From contig OUQQ01000181.1 of assembly GCA_900404475.1 (NCBI GenBank), forward strand, positions 4,214 through 31,180: a DNA stretch of 26,967 nucleotides. Reading direction: 5' to 3'. Source of the DNA: Spongospora subterranea (lineage: Eukaryota; Endomyxa; Phytomyxea; Plasmodiophorida; Plasmodiophoridae). Under the pieces are notes generated by a model. The model made no database searches, was not told the origin of the DNA, and saw only the letters and a list, made by a program, of their open reading frames with translations. The stretch's first letter is position 1. The number at the start of each line of letters is the position of its first letter. Made by a program: the position numbers and the translations under genes. Shown here piece by piece: positions 9,336-24,300 of the stretch.

Positions 9336-12300
9336 ACATCCTCTCCGCCGTCAAATGTCGCCATGGTGAACCGAGTCAACATGGCCTGAATATATTGGCG
9401 CCCTTGAGGTCCTGATCCACCCTTGATACCTAACGCATGAATGACCAATCCCAAACCCCCCATGCACTACTGTTCGCTTGATAATCGTATCACGGACGCC
9501 AATTGCTTGATCGCTCTGACGTCGCCCCCACGAAATCGTTCACATAGTACAATGCCAAAGATGACGACGCGTTCTTCAGTTCGTCTGAATGATTTAGCGG
9601 TTGTCGGAAACACACTCTGGAACTTGAGTTTGATACCGTGTGCCACCAGGCTCGGCCAGCCTGATTCAGCCCATATATGACCATCTCCATCTGCAAACTA
9701 GTTCAACATTGCTAGTGCCTGTCACTTGGTATCCTTCGGGCTGTTCGCACAGGTTCACATTCAGGAACGGGGTCGTGACATCCATGTGATGAACTGGGAT
9801 TCCGTGTGATGCAGCGATCGTGAAACGCCGGCGCGCTGACGATCGGCGCGAAGGTCTCCTCGAAGTCGATCCCACCTGATCTGAGAAAATCCCTTTTGCG
9901 CAAAGGATCGACTTCGAGGAGACCTTCGCGCCGGTCGTCAGCGCGCCCGCGTTTCGAAAGAAAGGGAGCCTTGAACACTCGATCAGACACACGGGTTGAT
10001 CATCACCGCACAGCTCACCAACTCTAAACCTGTCGTCTTTTGATATGGTAATTGTATACATTGAGAATAATGATGACCTCCCTCTTCTCTTACTCAGCCC
10101 CGTTCTCGTTTTCCCGTTTCCTGATTTTAGCTCATGTCGCCACCGTCCTCGTTCGCCTCTAGATTCCGATTCCCCCATCCTCCCCGTTCCTCCTCGACTG
10201 AATTATCCAACCCTCCCAACGTGATTCCGACGATTGTTCCCGTCGAATATGCAGTGACCGTTCCGTCGTGAGAGTGAGTCTAACCATGTCCCCAACATTG
10301 TGCAGTTGGAGAATAAGATTGCAGAAGTGCCAACCCCAGCTGAATATTTTGCTCCAACTTCTAGACCCGGCCATCGAATCTTAAAGAACCTCGAGTCTTT
10401 ACTGCCAAATCCATTCGACGACTCTGCGAAGGTTGTTCGTGGTTAAGACCGTCTCATCATTTCCATTCGCCGCGCTCTTACCCTGGAAGGCGGTTTGCTC
10501 ATCAGCGCGGCGTTAGACTGATGGAATCCGTTATTCGAGGGGAGTGACCCTGTTCTACACGGTTTCGACCTGTTCATTGAGGCCAATATTCGATGATTCC
10601 ACACGAGTAATATCCGCCGGGAGACCAGTTTAGATTTGTCCGACCAAGGCCCCAGATTCGTTGCAGAATACGCGTCAAAGGTTCAACTGTTGTTGGCCAA
10701 TTCCGGTTGGAACGGCGCTGCCGGTCAGCATGGTTTCCGGTGCGGTTTGAACAATCGCATTCAAGATATGTTGATCGCGATGTCCAGCATGTAAGTCGTG
10801 ATTGTAATCGGCCAGCGCTTACGCCTTCGAAATTTCGGAAATTTCTCGCGACCCACATTCCCATCACCTTCTGCGAATTCCGCACATCCGTTCCCCTCTA
10901 ACCGATTCGCAATGAGAACAGCCATTAGGAGTGTTCCGCTTCCGTCAGCGTTAGTTGTCGAGGGTATTGATGGCCGCCGTTTACCATCCATCTCTCATCA
11001 AACCGTGCAATTGTGGATGAGACATGGGCAACATTCATTTCAAGTGTCAGTTTTTACGTCATCGACCCCTCGCAGTTCGATATCATTCTGGGAATGCCTC
11101 GCCGCTGCTGACAATTTCAAGATATTTGCCAGGGAGTATGGACTTGATTGTGTCTGAAGTTGGGGTTTTCCGTGAACGATGTCGGTATGATCATGAACAG
11201 GGAGTCAAAAAAGAGTTATTCAAATGGTATATCATGACGATGCCATAGGTTGGTCTGTGCTCATCGTTTTGCTCTGGATCACATCGATTGCTATATCCAT
11301 ATTATCCCACATATTTCACCTTTTTATCATGGCTAAACTGTCCCGTTCATAGCAATATCTTCACCACCACAAAAACGGGGCATAACCATTCGATGCGCCG
11401 CAAGCAAGAAAACATGCATCGACCTCTCATATCAGAACTAATTTGAATTTTCCTACCAGAGAATCGATATAATTATACTCCTAGTTGATATCGGATAACA
11501 AGCACATATTATTGATATCAAAGTAATCGTTTCAAAGAGAAAAAATGAGTAATTATGTCATGCAACCTGAAAAAAATCTCAAATCTCTTTTTTTATCCCT
11601 CAATGGATGTAATCCATTAAATATATTAATGGACAAAGAGGCACAGAAACAATATGATTCAACACACAACATACACCCTTTGAAAAACAATACCCCCTCT
11701 ACTAAAAATATTTAACATTTTAACACTTTTATTTCTGTAAAATACGTAAACAACTACTCATTTTATCATTTTGACACTTTTATCCTTGTAATCGCGTAAA
11801 CCCCTTATTCATTTTGATGGATAACATCCATTGAAGGATAAAAAAGAGATTTCAGGCAATTGTTGCGGTATTAAAATGGTCTGGGGAAGGTCGTCTAACA
11901 ATATTGTTTGCGACTTGGGGTTCTCGATACCGACACAAAAACCTTACAAACCCAAAACACACTTTTGAGGACTGTAAATTGGTGCCATACACGCTCCAAG
12001 AAGCGATGCGGAACTACAGGGTAGTAGCAATTCTGCCATCCACCGTCTTGGACTTGGCACCAGGATCATGTGCAAGAACGTCAATTGAACTGAATCACCG
12101 AACCCCAGATGGATGGGATCGACCTCCAGGATCTGGCCTCGCCGCAAGGCGTGAATAGACGCAAACCCAGACAACCGAATTCGATGTGGCCCAATAAGAT
12201 TGCTGGTTATTGGGGGCATTCGGGCACCTATGCACCAATGGAATAGGGAAAATGGTTCGGGGCAGGCAATTCAACCGAACAATAACTTGGCGCAGCCGAT

Positions 12301-15300
12301 CTCGTATTGACCACCGGTAGGAATACAATCTTGTTGGGCCACATCGACTTCGGTTATCTGGGTTTGCATCTATTCATTCGTTGCGGCGAGGCCAGATCCT
12401 GGAGGTCGATCCCATCTATCTGAAGTTCGGTGGTCCAGTCCAAATGACGTTCTTGCACATGATCCTGGTGCCAAGTCCAAGACGCCCTTTAGTTCCGCAT
12501 CCCTCCTTGAAGCATGCATGGCACCAGTAAACAGTCCTCAAACACGCTTGTGTTTAAGTCGCAAACGATTTTTTTTTATTAGGTTCGGCATTTGGTGCCA
12601 GGTGTGTAGTACTTATATCTACCATAGGGCCAAGGGTCGGTTCCCAGTGCCAAACAGACGCGCGCGCCGCTGGCAAGGGCGACCCTTGGGGTCAAACTCA
12701 TAAGTTCGACATAGCAACGTTCACTGATCGGCCTATTCCCTCCACCGCGGGAGATGTTTGGACATTCGCACACTAATAACGACACAGTTTCCCATCGTCA
12801 TAAAGTGGAGGTACTCTAGACCCAACACATCCGGGTACTGCCACGAGCAGTGTGCCGCTTCTTTCGCAGCAAGTTTTTCTTGAGAAAATCGGCAACCATT
12901 GTCTCGGTAGGACAATATTCCAAGGAAATAGTACAGTCGTCAACCCTATCTCTGATGGCATGGAATTTGATGTGGATATGTTCTGTTCTTCTGTCTGTCC
13001 TGTTATTGTTAGCCACGCTGAGCGATCCTTGATTGTCGCCTTTCACGAGGATGGAATCACTATTGTTCAGGACCCCTGCAATTCGATGAGGAATTGCTTG
13101 AGCCATTTCATCTCACGAGATGCCAGATTTAGTGCCATGTATTCTGATTCCAGCGACGATTGTGGTCTTCTGGCGATGACTTCTCCAAATGACTGAAGCT
13201 CCACTGATATCGTAGATAAAGCCCGAGGTAGAACCCCTCAGATCTGGATCACCAGCGAAATTACTGTCGCTGTAGAACCTCAATTGGTTTGTTAATCGCA
13301 ATAAACTTCAGTCCCCATGACGATGTTCCCATTCAATATACGCTTTGCAGCCGTCCAGTGATCCCTGCCTGGATTCTCCATGAACTGGCATAAAACGTTG
13401 ACAGGATGAGAAATATGTGGTCGTGTTTTGATGGCAATGTAAATTAACGATCCGACAAGCTTTCCTGCATGGAATATTTGACATCAACTGCCGCTCAGCT
13501 TCTGTTGAATGCGACATGATCATCGACATATACAGACCTGGTTGGTCTGGTGTGTCCACAGGTTTGCTATAGGACAAATTGAATTCAGTTGAAACGTCGT
13601 CGATGTAGTTCTGTTGATCAATAAAAATAGTTCTGTTCTCCTCGTCATGATCGATGCGAATTCCGAAAACTTTTTCCAGTTTCCCCAGACCAGTTTTTTT
13701 GAAAGCTGTGTGCACCTTGTCCATGATGTGTTGCATTAAAACGTCATCATTGTGTGCATATAACATGTCATCGACATGGAAGGAAAGAAATACGACAGGC
13801 CTCAACCTGTTTAGAATGTAGTCAAACACGGATCATATTTATATCGAGTAAAGCCCAGGATGTGTTCCAGGAAATCGTATAGTTTTTTATTCCAAATGTG
13901 ACCCGCTTGCTTAAGGCCATATAGCCCTTTTAAAAGCTTGCAGTAAAACCCAGGATATATCTCGTCTCGATGACCCTCAGGCTGCTCCATGAAAATTGAC
14001 GCATCGATAGCGCCATCGAGAGAAGCGCTTACTACGTCAGCCTGCATGAGTCGCAGTCCCTTCTGAACAATAAGTGCCAGAAGCAGGCGCTGCGATTCCA
14101 CATGTGGCAACTGGTGAGAACGTCTCTTCAAAATCAACACCAACGCGTTGGGAATATCCTCGAACCACCAGTCTGGCCTTCAATTTATGAAGTTCTCCGC
14201 TGGGCAAGGATTTGGCGGGTAAAAACCCAACAACTAAATTGGCTTTCGGTTCTTGGGTTTATCAGCTAATATCCAGGTCTGACATTTCTGCAGCGTCTTA
14301 AATTCCGCATCTGCCGCCTCCTTTCAGTATTGGCCATATGGGGAATACTGGACGCTTGAATTCCTGATAATTCCTGTGCAGTCGAGTGACATGCGATGTA
14401 GAGATCTCTTGACTTTGGGGCCCGAGACGATCGTCTTAACATTGGGTAAGTCGGGTTGGCTGGCTGGCCGCATAAGAATTGAATCACCTTCAGGTTCTGT
14501 GGAGAACAAAATTATCGTCAACTTCTGCTCCCGCAGGGAGTTCGTTCGTTTCAACCGTCGACAGAAGCGACGTCAACTTCTGGACCTGCCACTGATATTG
14601 TACCGGCCCGATCCACTTTCTCATTGAAGCTGAATTCGTCAAACCTATCGACTAATTACAATTCTTTGCTGGGTCAAAATTCCCCTTTTGCCGCTGGTCA
14701 TACCCGATAAAAATTGCCTCGAAGATCTCGGGGGTTAATCGAACTCGATGTCGATTTTGTTGATGCACCAATGAGTCACATCCAAATACTTCAACGTGAT
14801 TCAACGAAGGTACTTTGCCAACCCATTTTTCATATGGAATCTTGTATGGTAAAGCAGAATGTGGAAATCGGTTGTAGATGTAAACGGCGGTCCCTATTAC
14901 ATCACCCCGAAAACTGTTGAGGCAAGTTAGAGTGAAATCTGATACATTCCGCTGCCTCCACAATTGTTCGAATTGGACACTCGGCAAATCCCTGCGGTTC
15001 GTGATCCTAAAGAACCGGATGTCTGATGAATAATCCCGAGTCCGCTAAGAAAATCTTTCATGTCTAGAGACATGTATTCACCGCCGTTGTCTGTTTCGAG
15101 GCAAATCAAATGTTCGATTGACGATCCACTGAATCGCGTCGATTCGCGGACAACCAGCTTTGTTGCTTTCAAGACGTCGGATTACTTTTCCAGCATATCA
15201 ACCCAGACCAGTCTTGAGAATTTGTCGATAAACAGACAAAAATAATGGACTTTGAGCTGAAAGCAGTCACCGGAAATGGGCCGCAGATGTCTGAATATAC

Positions 15301-18300
15301 TCTTTGCAGCACTTTAGTGGCGATACACCTTTGATTTGGCTTTGAGAATCGCCCTCGGGTCATCTTTCCAAAGCGCATCCGTTACAAACTCTGTCAGGGA
15401 TGTTCGTATTGGTGACATCAATCATTCCTTTCTTGATGAGGCCTTTCAAGGCTTCATATTTCCCGTGCTTGAGCCGTTCATGCCATCTAACAATGTCTAC
15501 CTTGGGCTGAGAAGACGCAAAAGGCGCCTGAACATTAACGTCTTGGAGTTGATAAAGGTTGTTCGAATTTTGGATAGAGCATAACGGCTTGCCTTTAGGT
15601 CCATCTTCCACCGAGGAAAATACATGACACCTGTCACCATCGAACCAGAACTTAGGCCCTCTCTCTGTGCTGAGGCCAATAGATAACAAATTATTGCTCA
15701 TGCTTGGTACTGGAAGAGTGTCCTTTAGTGTGGCATTTACACCCCCGAGTTTGATATAACTGGTTTCGATTGACAATCCATCAACAAAACGGTCACCAGC
15801 TAACCGAATACACAGGGAACTATCACGTCGTAATCCCGTCATCATGTCCTCATGATTACAAATATGGCGGTTGCAACCTGAGTCTAGGCAGCCACGTTCT
15901 ACTCGGGTTTTCGATAGAGGGAGATTGAAAAGCGGAATCAGCAGAAACCTGACTTGGTGAGTGTTTATCATGAGATCTCAATTTCGGATTTAGGTTGAAA
16001 CATGTTGTTTTCCAACACTTGATCCGCGGGTTATTGCAGAAAACGGCAGAAAAATATTTGGATGACCGACGCCGCGAATACAGACAGTCCTCCCTTATCC
16101 CGGACAGCGTGTCGACGCTCAACGCTCTGGAGCTTCGATAGAACATTCAGACTGGTAAACGATTCCGATGTTGCATCAATGGTATCGACTAATGTTTGAT
16201 ACTCATCAGAAACACCGATCAACATCATGATCAAACCAAGCAGATTGTCGTTGATGGTGATAAAATCCGATGCAACTCTTGAAACATTATTAGCTGCGTT
16301 TTGAATCTTAGCGATGTACTCCGACACGGTTAAGGAACCCTGCTTGATAGCAAAAAACCTCCTGTATTGCGGTCAACGCCCCAATTGTGGAGTTGTCGCC
16401 AAATCGTTTCTCCAAAATTATCAATGCATTCCCTGTACTCGTGGAATTTTGACGATGGGGTAAATGCGTTCACCCATACTTACAAGCAGAATGGTTAAAT
16501 TTTCTCGTCGAAATCGGCGGCGACACCAGCACCACCTTCAATGACGTGACTAACGCCGATGACCTTCAATCCTAGACCAAACTTTCGGGACCATATTGCG
16601 TAATTGTCATTGATTAGCGTCGGAACAATGTCCTGTAGCTTCCCTAACCCTACATCTTTGGTTGTCATAGCAGCGCGTTCGACTGTTGATCTAGAGAAGA
16701 TGAAGAGAGAAGGAAGTGATTGTTTTTAGTGTAGAATACCTATATTCTCTAGTTAATTCGCTGACATGACGGGAAACGGGAGAACAGTAGAAGATACCTG
16801 CTGGATTGTGAAGAAAGAATGATCAGGTTGACTTAACCGTTTGCTCATCAGCGCGGCGTTTAGACTGGTGAATCCGTTATTCGAGCGGAGTGACACTGTT
16901 CTACACGGTTTCGACCTGTTCATTGAGGCCAATATGCGACAATTCCACACGTGTAATTTTCGCCAGGAGACCAGCTTAGATTTGTCCGACCAAGGCCCCA
17001 GATCCGTTGCCGAATACGCGTCAAAGATTCAACTGTTGTTGGCCGATTCCGGTTGGAACGGCGCTGCCGGTCAGCATGGTTTCCGGTGCGGTTTGAAACA
17101 ATCGCATTCAAGATATGTTGGTCGCGATGTCCAGACCATAACACTTTGGAAGACGTAATCGTAATCGGCCAGCGCTTACGCCAGCGACATTTCGGAAATT
17201 TATCACGACCCACTTTCCCAGCACCTTCTGCGAATTCCGCACATCCGTTCCCCTCTAACCGATTTGCAATGAGAACAGCCATTAGGAGTGTTCCGCTTCC
17301 GTCAGCGCTAGTTGTCGAGGTCACTGATGGCCGCCGTTTACCATCCATCACTCATCAAACCGTGCAATTGTGAATTATACATGGGCAACATTCATTTCTA
17401 GTTCAGTTTGACGTCATCGACTCCTCGCAGTTCGTATCCCATGGCAAAATGTGTTGACTGGTCGAGGGCCGGGCCCGCCAATCTGCCCCTCCCTGGACCA
17501 GCGGCTCGACCAGGACGAAGGCGGTGACCAATTGGTGCTCTTCCGGGAACGGGATTACCCCGACCTCGTCCTCGACCATTGATATTTCTGTGAACGCGAC
17601 CGTATGAACCGCCGATAGCGACAAAACATGGGCAACGTCAACTTGATCGTTTCCATATCCAGAAACAGCAGCAAGCGTCATTACGACGTAAAAAGACCGG
17701 ATACTTGTTTGGAAAACTACAGTCAGTGCACCTCAAAATGATCAGCCGGCACGAATCCACAAAGAGTGTTGTCGAATAACCATCACAGCATCGCTACTGA
17801 CTCGACAACATTACCAGGAAGGGACACTATGAAGTCGGACCGATTCAATAATGGAGAGTCAGTCTATGAATATTGATCATGCATGTAACAAATATAAAAC
17901 ACATCTGAGCCATCGAGAGTCGATGTAGTGGATCATGTTTTGAAATGAGCGATGCGCTAGGAGAACAGGTTCTTGTTAGAAAAGACTCATGAAAATGGGT
18001 GGTCGACATCGTTATGGTCACTTAATTTTGCGAAAGAAAATATTTTCACGATTTCTTAGCACCTATAACCATGAATAACTCAATAAGATGGTGTTACTTA
18101 TTAGGCATAATTTAAAATGAGTCGGAAGATGGCAACAGATCAGTAGCCGCTCTCAGCAGTTGTTGTAGGTTTTGGGTGAGCACGCGGAAGAGTGCACCAG
18201 GAATTGTCTCGCGCTGTATGCCGAATCTGTTCAAAACAAAACCGACAACGTCTGAAGGGGTAAAATTTCCAAGCAAATGAATTTGCGGGTTTAAAATCAT

Positions 18301-21300
18301 CTCGTTAACCTGGAGGTCCAGTGCTGATTGATTATCAGTACCAATTTTTCATCATACTTCACGTACTCCAAACTTACTGGAAGGGGGATTCTGGGTAGAT
18401 GAATTGGAGGACGGAAGGCAACGAGCACGTGCTTCCGAGATTCTACCCAGGTAAAGCAATCTGAATACAGGGACCGGTCGAGTTAAATATCGGTTTAGAC
18501 GACTACTGCAGAACTGACGATGTTTCCGTAATCAGCTTGTAATAGGAGACATGAACAGGAACTACTATGGCATTGTCCCAAAATGTCAGGAAATCCGCAA
18601 CAATGCGTTTCGACCCAGCAGCTTGCAATGTGATGAACTCTAGGACAAACCCAGGAATCTGTATCGGTGTTTATGGCATATACACCAGTATCACTGTGCA
18701 GTTTACCTCAAAAAGAACATCTCCAGAATGGTCAGCACTTAAGCGCAAGATATAAACGCCACAAAGTGAATCTGAAATTGGAATCCATTCATCATCGGTA
18801 CTGAGAGGATTGCAAAGTTTAGCATCATTGATTTAAGTGCTGCGTAGGATGTACGTTTCTACCTGCGTTTGTGAAGACCAACATCAACGGTCAGATCTCT
18901 GTGAATATTATTGGTTTCCTTGATTTTCATGTTGAACAACAACTGGAGATCCACGATCACTAGAGCGAGGTTGTCATTCTCTTCCTTTTTTGACGATAGT
19001 AAGAAACCAAATTCGACTTTTTCTTTTGTCGCAGATGAACAAATGAGCATGGGACAAGGAAACTGGCTAAGAATTGATACCTGAAGATATCTTGATCTTG
19101 CCAAAGGGCAAATCCACATAGTTCAGCTGAGATTGCAGCGCATCCTGCCTTTGCAGATTCAAGGTTTGGTCCACAGGAAAGATGCTCGCTACAACTTGAT
19201 GAAGTGAACATGATGACGCGATAAAGAAAGGCACAGCATCAGGAGATAAAACAATTTTGAGTTCCTCGCCTAAAAGAGTTAGGAATTCATGGCACATTCT
19301 ACTTAATGAATCATGTGTCGTTTGAGAGCAACCTGTATGAATTTCTACTGATGGAGATGGGGAATGTAAATCATCTCCAACAGCTCGTGTATCCTTAGTG
19401 CAGATGTCGAAATCGGATACCTGCAACTTTAGTAAAATTGACAGCCCACAATCGAATTCAAGGGAGATCAACTGCGATGAGCTCTGTATCGATGTTGTCA
19501 TCCAGCTGGCATTTTCTGCAAAATTATGGGTGCAGAAACAGCGGAAGATCAACGACTGTAGCGACGCTATGAAATCAAAAAATTAGTTCAAAGTAATTAT
19601 CCTGACATATTACTATACCTTCCCCACGAAGGCCGCCGATAGTTGAATCAGAGCGAATATACATAGGACCAATACTGCACTTCGTCAACAGTGTCTAAAA
19701 CACAGCGGTTAATAGATCAATATATCATGGGAAACTGCACACACCTCGGAATATCGAAACGATTTCAGAGTCACGAATTCGCAGTTCGACGAAATAATGC
19801 AATTCAAAGGATGGATATAGGTGGAATCGACTGTGACAAATACGGATGCAATCGAAACATGGTACAGAACCGCTTTCGCAGGTAATATTACCAATGCTGT
19901 GGTGAGTTCTCTTTCTAAAGCTGTAACCTATTTTCTGATTCAGTTTCGACTACCAACGAATAGAACGGAGCTGACAGGCCGGTCAGACTTCGCTGGGGTT
20001 TTGTTCAAGAATGGCGATATGGATGATCTCGACGCTAGAAAGCTGGCGCACTGAGCCAGCTCAACATCGGTGCTGATTGAACCCAAGCTCAGGCTGATGA
20101 GGCTCGAATCTGTTGAATTTGCTAAAAAGAGGAATGCATTATGAACCGATGCGTCGAAAAATGATCCACTGCAGCCGGATTCTTTAAAAATGAAACTCAG
20201 GGCTGGAATAGAGATGAACGTAGACTCTTCAACGATGAGATCGTTATTAGCGCCGCGATCTCTGAAAAATAATATCAATTTCTGAGATGAAATAGTGCCT
20301 AACCAAACTTATCAATATACTGAACAGTCCAATGGGGGTTTGTCGGTACCAGAAAAGGTTTCTTTATCCATCGAATATATCAGCGTTAGTGAAGACGGAA
20401 AAATTCGAAAAAAAATTGAGAATTTTGCCAGGTTCACGTTGGCCACAGCATGGTTTGGTGTTGTTGAAACTTGAGAGGTATTGGCAAATGCTATATAGAA
20501 TTGTTCCACCACGCTTATATTCAACGTCGCAGGCGGGAGGTCGATATCAACTTTACAGTGTGTCAATTTAATTCAAAATCAACAAGGAACGGGTGTTTAC
20601 CTAGAAGAGTGGTACTACCAGATTCTGAACAATATGTTGCAGCAATTGACGGAAGCTGTACAATTGACGCCACTGTTTCATCCGATGTCGCGAGAAGAAT
20701 TGAGCCATTTTGTATTCGCAGCGAAAATCTGACTTTTTTAGCAGCTTTGCAAACCGTTTTTGACTGCTCCTGTTCTCCGCTAAGGTTCAACCACGGCTGT
20801 ACAAAATTGTAGTAGTTGCCTTAAGTGAAATACAGACGTGACTGACCATTTGAAAACTTATCGCAAGTGGAACGATGCTGGGCTGAATGCAGAATTTTGG
20901 ATTGCAGATAACGATTGACCCAATTAACGATAAGAACGATTCCTTCCCTTCCAATTCATTGGTTTGCGAAATAATGCTTTCCACGTGTAATCGATTTTGT
21001 GATTCTGCAACAGCGCTTTTCAAGTCAGTAACTGACATTTTTCTTTCTGTCAGTGCGACGGAAACATGCTCGACCTAAATAATTTTGTATTAGAATAGAT
21101 AAAATCTCAAAATAAACAAGAAATACTTTCACGCGAATTGCAGAGATGTTGTTGGCGAAAAAGAAGGAGGCAGGGCGAGATTCTCGAAATTTATGTACTT
21201 GGATCGTGTGAATACAGAAAGATAACTCCGGAATATTGTCGTCGACCAAGATGAGGGCACTGTAATTTCGACTTTGGTGGTAAAACATGAATGGACAGGT

Positions 21301-24300
21301 AAAAACTGTACCTGACATTATGAGCAAGGAATTTCAAATTGTATGCCGACATTGTGTAAGCCGCTCCAGACTCTGTTACAGCGGGGATAGAGCAAGCGTC
21401 ATTGCATTCGGCGATAAACGCTGAAGAGTAAGGAAACACTGGCAAGGGCAGCATGAGCCTTGTGTCGACAATAGAAACCACATATTCACTGGACGAGCTG
21501 CCAAAACATGGTACCGACAGTGAGAACTTGGTTAAGAGTGAGAACTCATCAGAATCATGAGAAAGCAAAGAGAACAATATTTCGGCATCTAAGATTATAT
21601 GAATATTGAATACAAGGGCATTTTTTCCTTTAAAATACCCGGAATGGTGAGAATCATGGAGATGTTCTGTAAAGGGACAGCGTCGATAGGCATGATGGTC
21701 GCAACGCGGGAGCAGGAAGGGGTTTCCGCTGATATTTGCTTCTTGGAAGAGAACCGAAGGTCAGTGCAAATAGCAGAAGCTCTGGCTGTGTCGGAACATA
21801 ATGATATCTTTACAGAAAGTTAGCGATGTACATAGATTGAAATTAGCCGACATACATTTACTCCTTTTAACACGAATAAAATATCAGGATCAAGGTTGAA
21901 AGTTGTAAATGAAAAGCGTGAAGAAGCCTCGAAGGATTCATCATTGCGAGAGGGACTTCGTGCTCCCAGAAAACTGGTTAGACTTTTGAGGTTACGAACA
22001 TGTTCTAATGTCATTGCACTTTCAAAAAGTGAGCAGGCAATAATCGCAAATGAAGCGCGATGGTCAAACCCTGTGAGAACACAGTAAACCTTTGGCAAAA
22101 AGAGGAAAATGATAGTTTGTACAAGAACCGGTATGTAAGGTTGGCATTCTCTGCACAATCGTAAACAGTGGCGATTCAATAGTGATATCGTGACGGTTGC
22201 TGGCATTATTTGAAGCATGGGCGAATAAAGATAACGACTGATTTGACATGGAGGTAGAAAAAAGCAAATACTCTGCAAAATACTCAACGCTCAATCCCGG
22301 CACGAGTGTCAAAGTGAAAGAGGATTCTTTCAAGCAAACGTCGGCTCCTACGAACACTTGTTCAAGGGTTGCTTTTAAAAAAAATCAGATTAGATAGCTT
22401 ACTGATGCTATATGCTTCGGCGAGAGAGATAGCTGTGGCTGAAGGATATGCCCCTGGGTTAGCAGGAATGCAACGCATAATTTCGGCCATTATCGCGGTT
22501 GTGGAAGTAACCGCATCACCAAGATTGAACACAATATAGCAACATTTAGAAACAATCGTCAAACCAAAGTTGGACATCTGTGTTGCAGTTTTTCTAATTA
22601 GGTTACAATTGAGAGAAGTTACGCCGACAGATATTGCATCAGAACCCTCAGACTGAGAATACGCATGAAAAGCCCCCAAAGTCAGGATGGCGCAATCAAG
22701 AAATTGCTTTGCTTCTCCTGTTATTTTTTGACCGCAATCAAAACATGAATTTTGTATGGGTTCGAAAACCTACCAAAATTGATGCGAAGACTCTGAATGT
22801 TAACCCCGAGCACGGGCAACGGTTTGGCTGCGCGTATTGTGAAGGTGATTCTTTGGCATTGAATATGCCTAGTGATAGGTTTATATATCAGTTGTGATTT
22901 TTGCTCGCCTTGCGCTGTCAATTTGCTCTGCAGATATACTATGTCATGTGCTATGAAGATGCAATCAGCAAAAATGTTCGACCTCGAGGCAATTCGAGCA
23001 CCTAAACTTTTGAGAAGCCTGATTTCGCCATCAAAAACGGTAGAATGACAGCAGAAGCAATGGTCCACAGTGCCACCGATGTCAAATTCGTCGAACTGCC
23101 ATTGTTGAAAAACCATCTTGTGAGGAACATGAATTTCATCTAGATAATTTACAGAAAACTTGTGCAAAACAAAACTAGTATGGTTTTTCTTCAAAAGTTT
23201 GACAGGGTCGACGCCTAAAGAACTGATGAAAGAATAATCTAAGCCTTTAATCTCCTTTACCTGTTTTATATGACACGTAGTTGGAAAATTCAGAGCTCAG
23301 TAGATATAACTGCTCAACTCTTTTCGGATCGTCTGATGGTGGAAGATTTTTTGAAACAATCGACTTGAAACAGAACGAAGCACCCGGCAAGAGATATCGT
23401 GGGGGTTGTTGAAATTTCCTCAAGAGGCTCCTTCTCTATGTAGACGGCTGTTACCAACAAGGAGGACACTTCTGCAGTCAACCCACTTGAGTGATGGACA
23501 AACTTCTTGTCAACGACAACATTGTTGAAACTACAAATTTCCCTGGTTGACCGCATTCTTTAACATAAAGCATGTTAGAAAGTTTGCTGAAATAAAATGT
23601 TGATATTACCGTGGGATTTGATGGGATCTGGGTTCTGCCTCTTCCCATAATCCTGCATGAAATTTTCTCTCTCGGTTGATGACCATGCATCGGTCACCAT
23701 TACCGCATGAAGAAGCAGCTCCTCGAGAAATACTATTTTTCGATTATGCTTACATAGAGAAAGAGTTTCGATTGCTTGCCCGACTCTCGAGAAAGCATCT
23801 CGCAAATGTGTGAAAATTTCAAAAAGTACACGTACTGAAAGTACAGTCAAAAACATCTCGAGGTTATCCCACGATGTACGCATATCATTCCGGTCACATC
23901 TGCTCAACCATTCTATGACAAAAAGTAAAAACCTGATGAAATTTCCTTCACACATTGCTTGCCGCATTTGAACTCTTCAAGGGTTGCAGTAAAAATTGTG
24001 GAAGTTTTCGATGATAACGTCTCTGCAAAATATTGTCATCAGTGGTGAAGTTCGAGTTGTCGGCTGGAAAAACACACCCGGTGAGGAATTGCTAACATCA
24101 GAAGACGTTGAAGAGATATTGCAATTCTCAACGGAGCAGATCACAAGGTAATTGGACACATCGACATCAGACGACAAACGAATATTGTTTGCGTCGATGG
24201 AGAGTTCAGTAAACCCTTGATGAGGGGCACGTATGTCGTCTGCACATCTGCAGATAGTTAGCAAGCCTGTAGGTCATTTGTGCATAAAGTACAAGTTATC

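Larger units (their letters stand above)
8289..9990 (-). mobile_element. Ty1/copia element 1, 3' half only, decayed
   Basis: Minus-strand copia sequence in element order: RT motifs between about 9990 and 9490, the RT C-terminal and connection region near 9440-9350 (LGIKGGSG and QYIQAMLTRFTMATF), RNase H near 9100-8690, then a non-coding stretch and a possible LTR at 8289-8421. Frames change at least five times and stops are frequent. No gag, protease or integrase belonging to it is seen to the right, where a plus-strand gypsy relic begins instead. It differs in sequence from copia element 2, so it is a separate family or an old branch. A small inverted duplication lies in its RT. Confidence 0.8.
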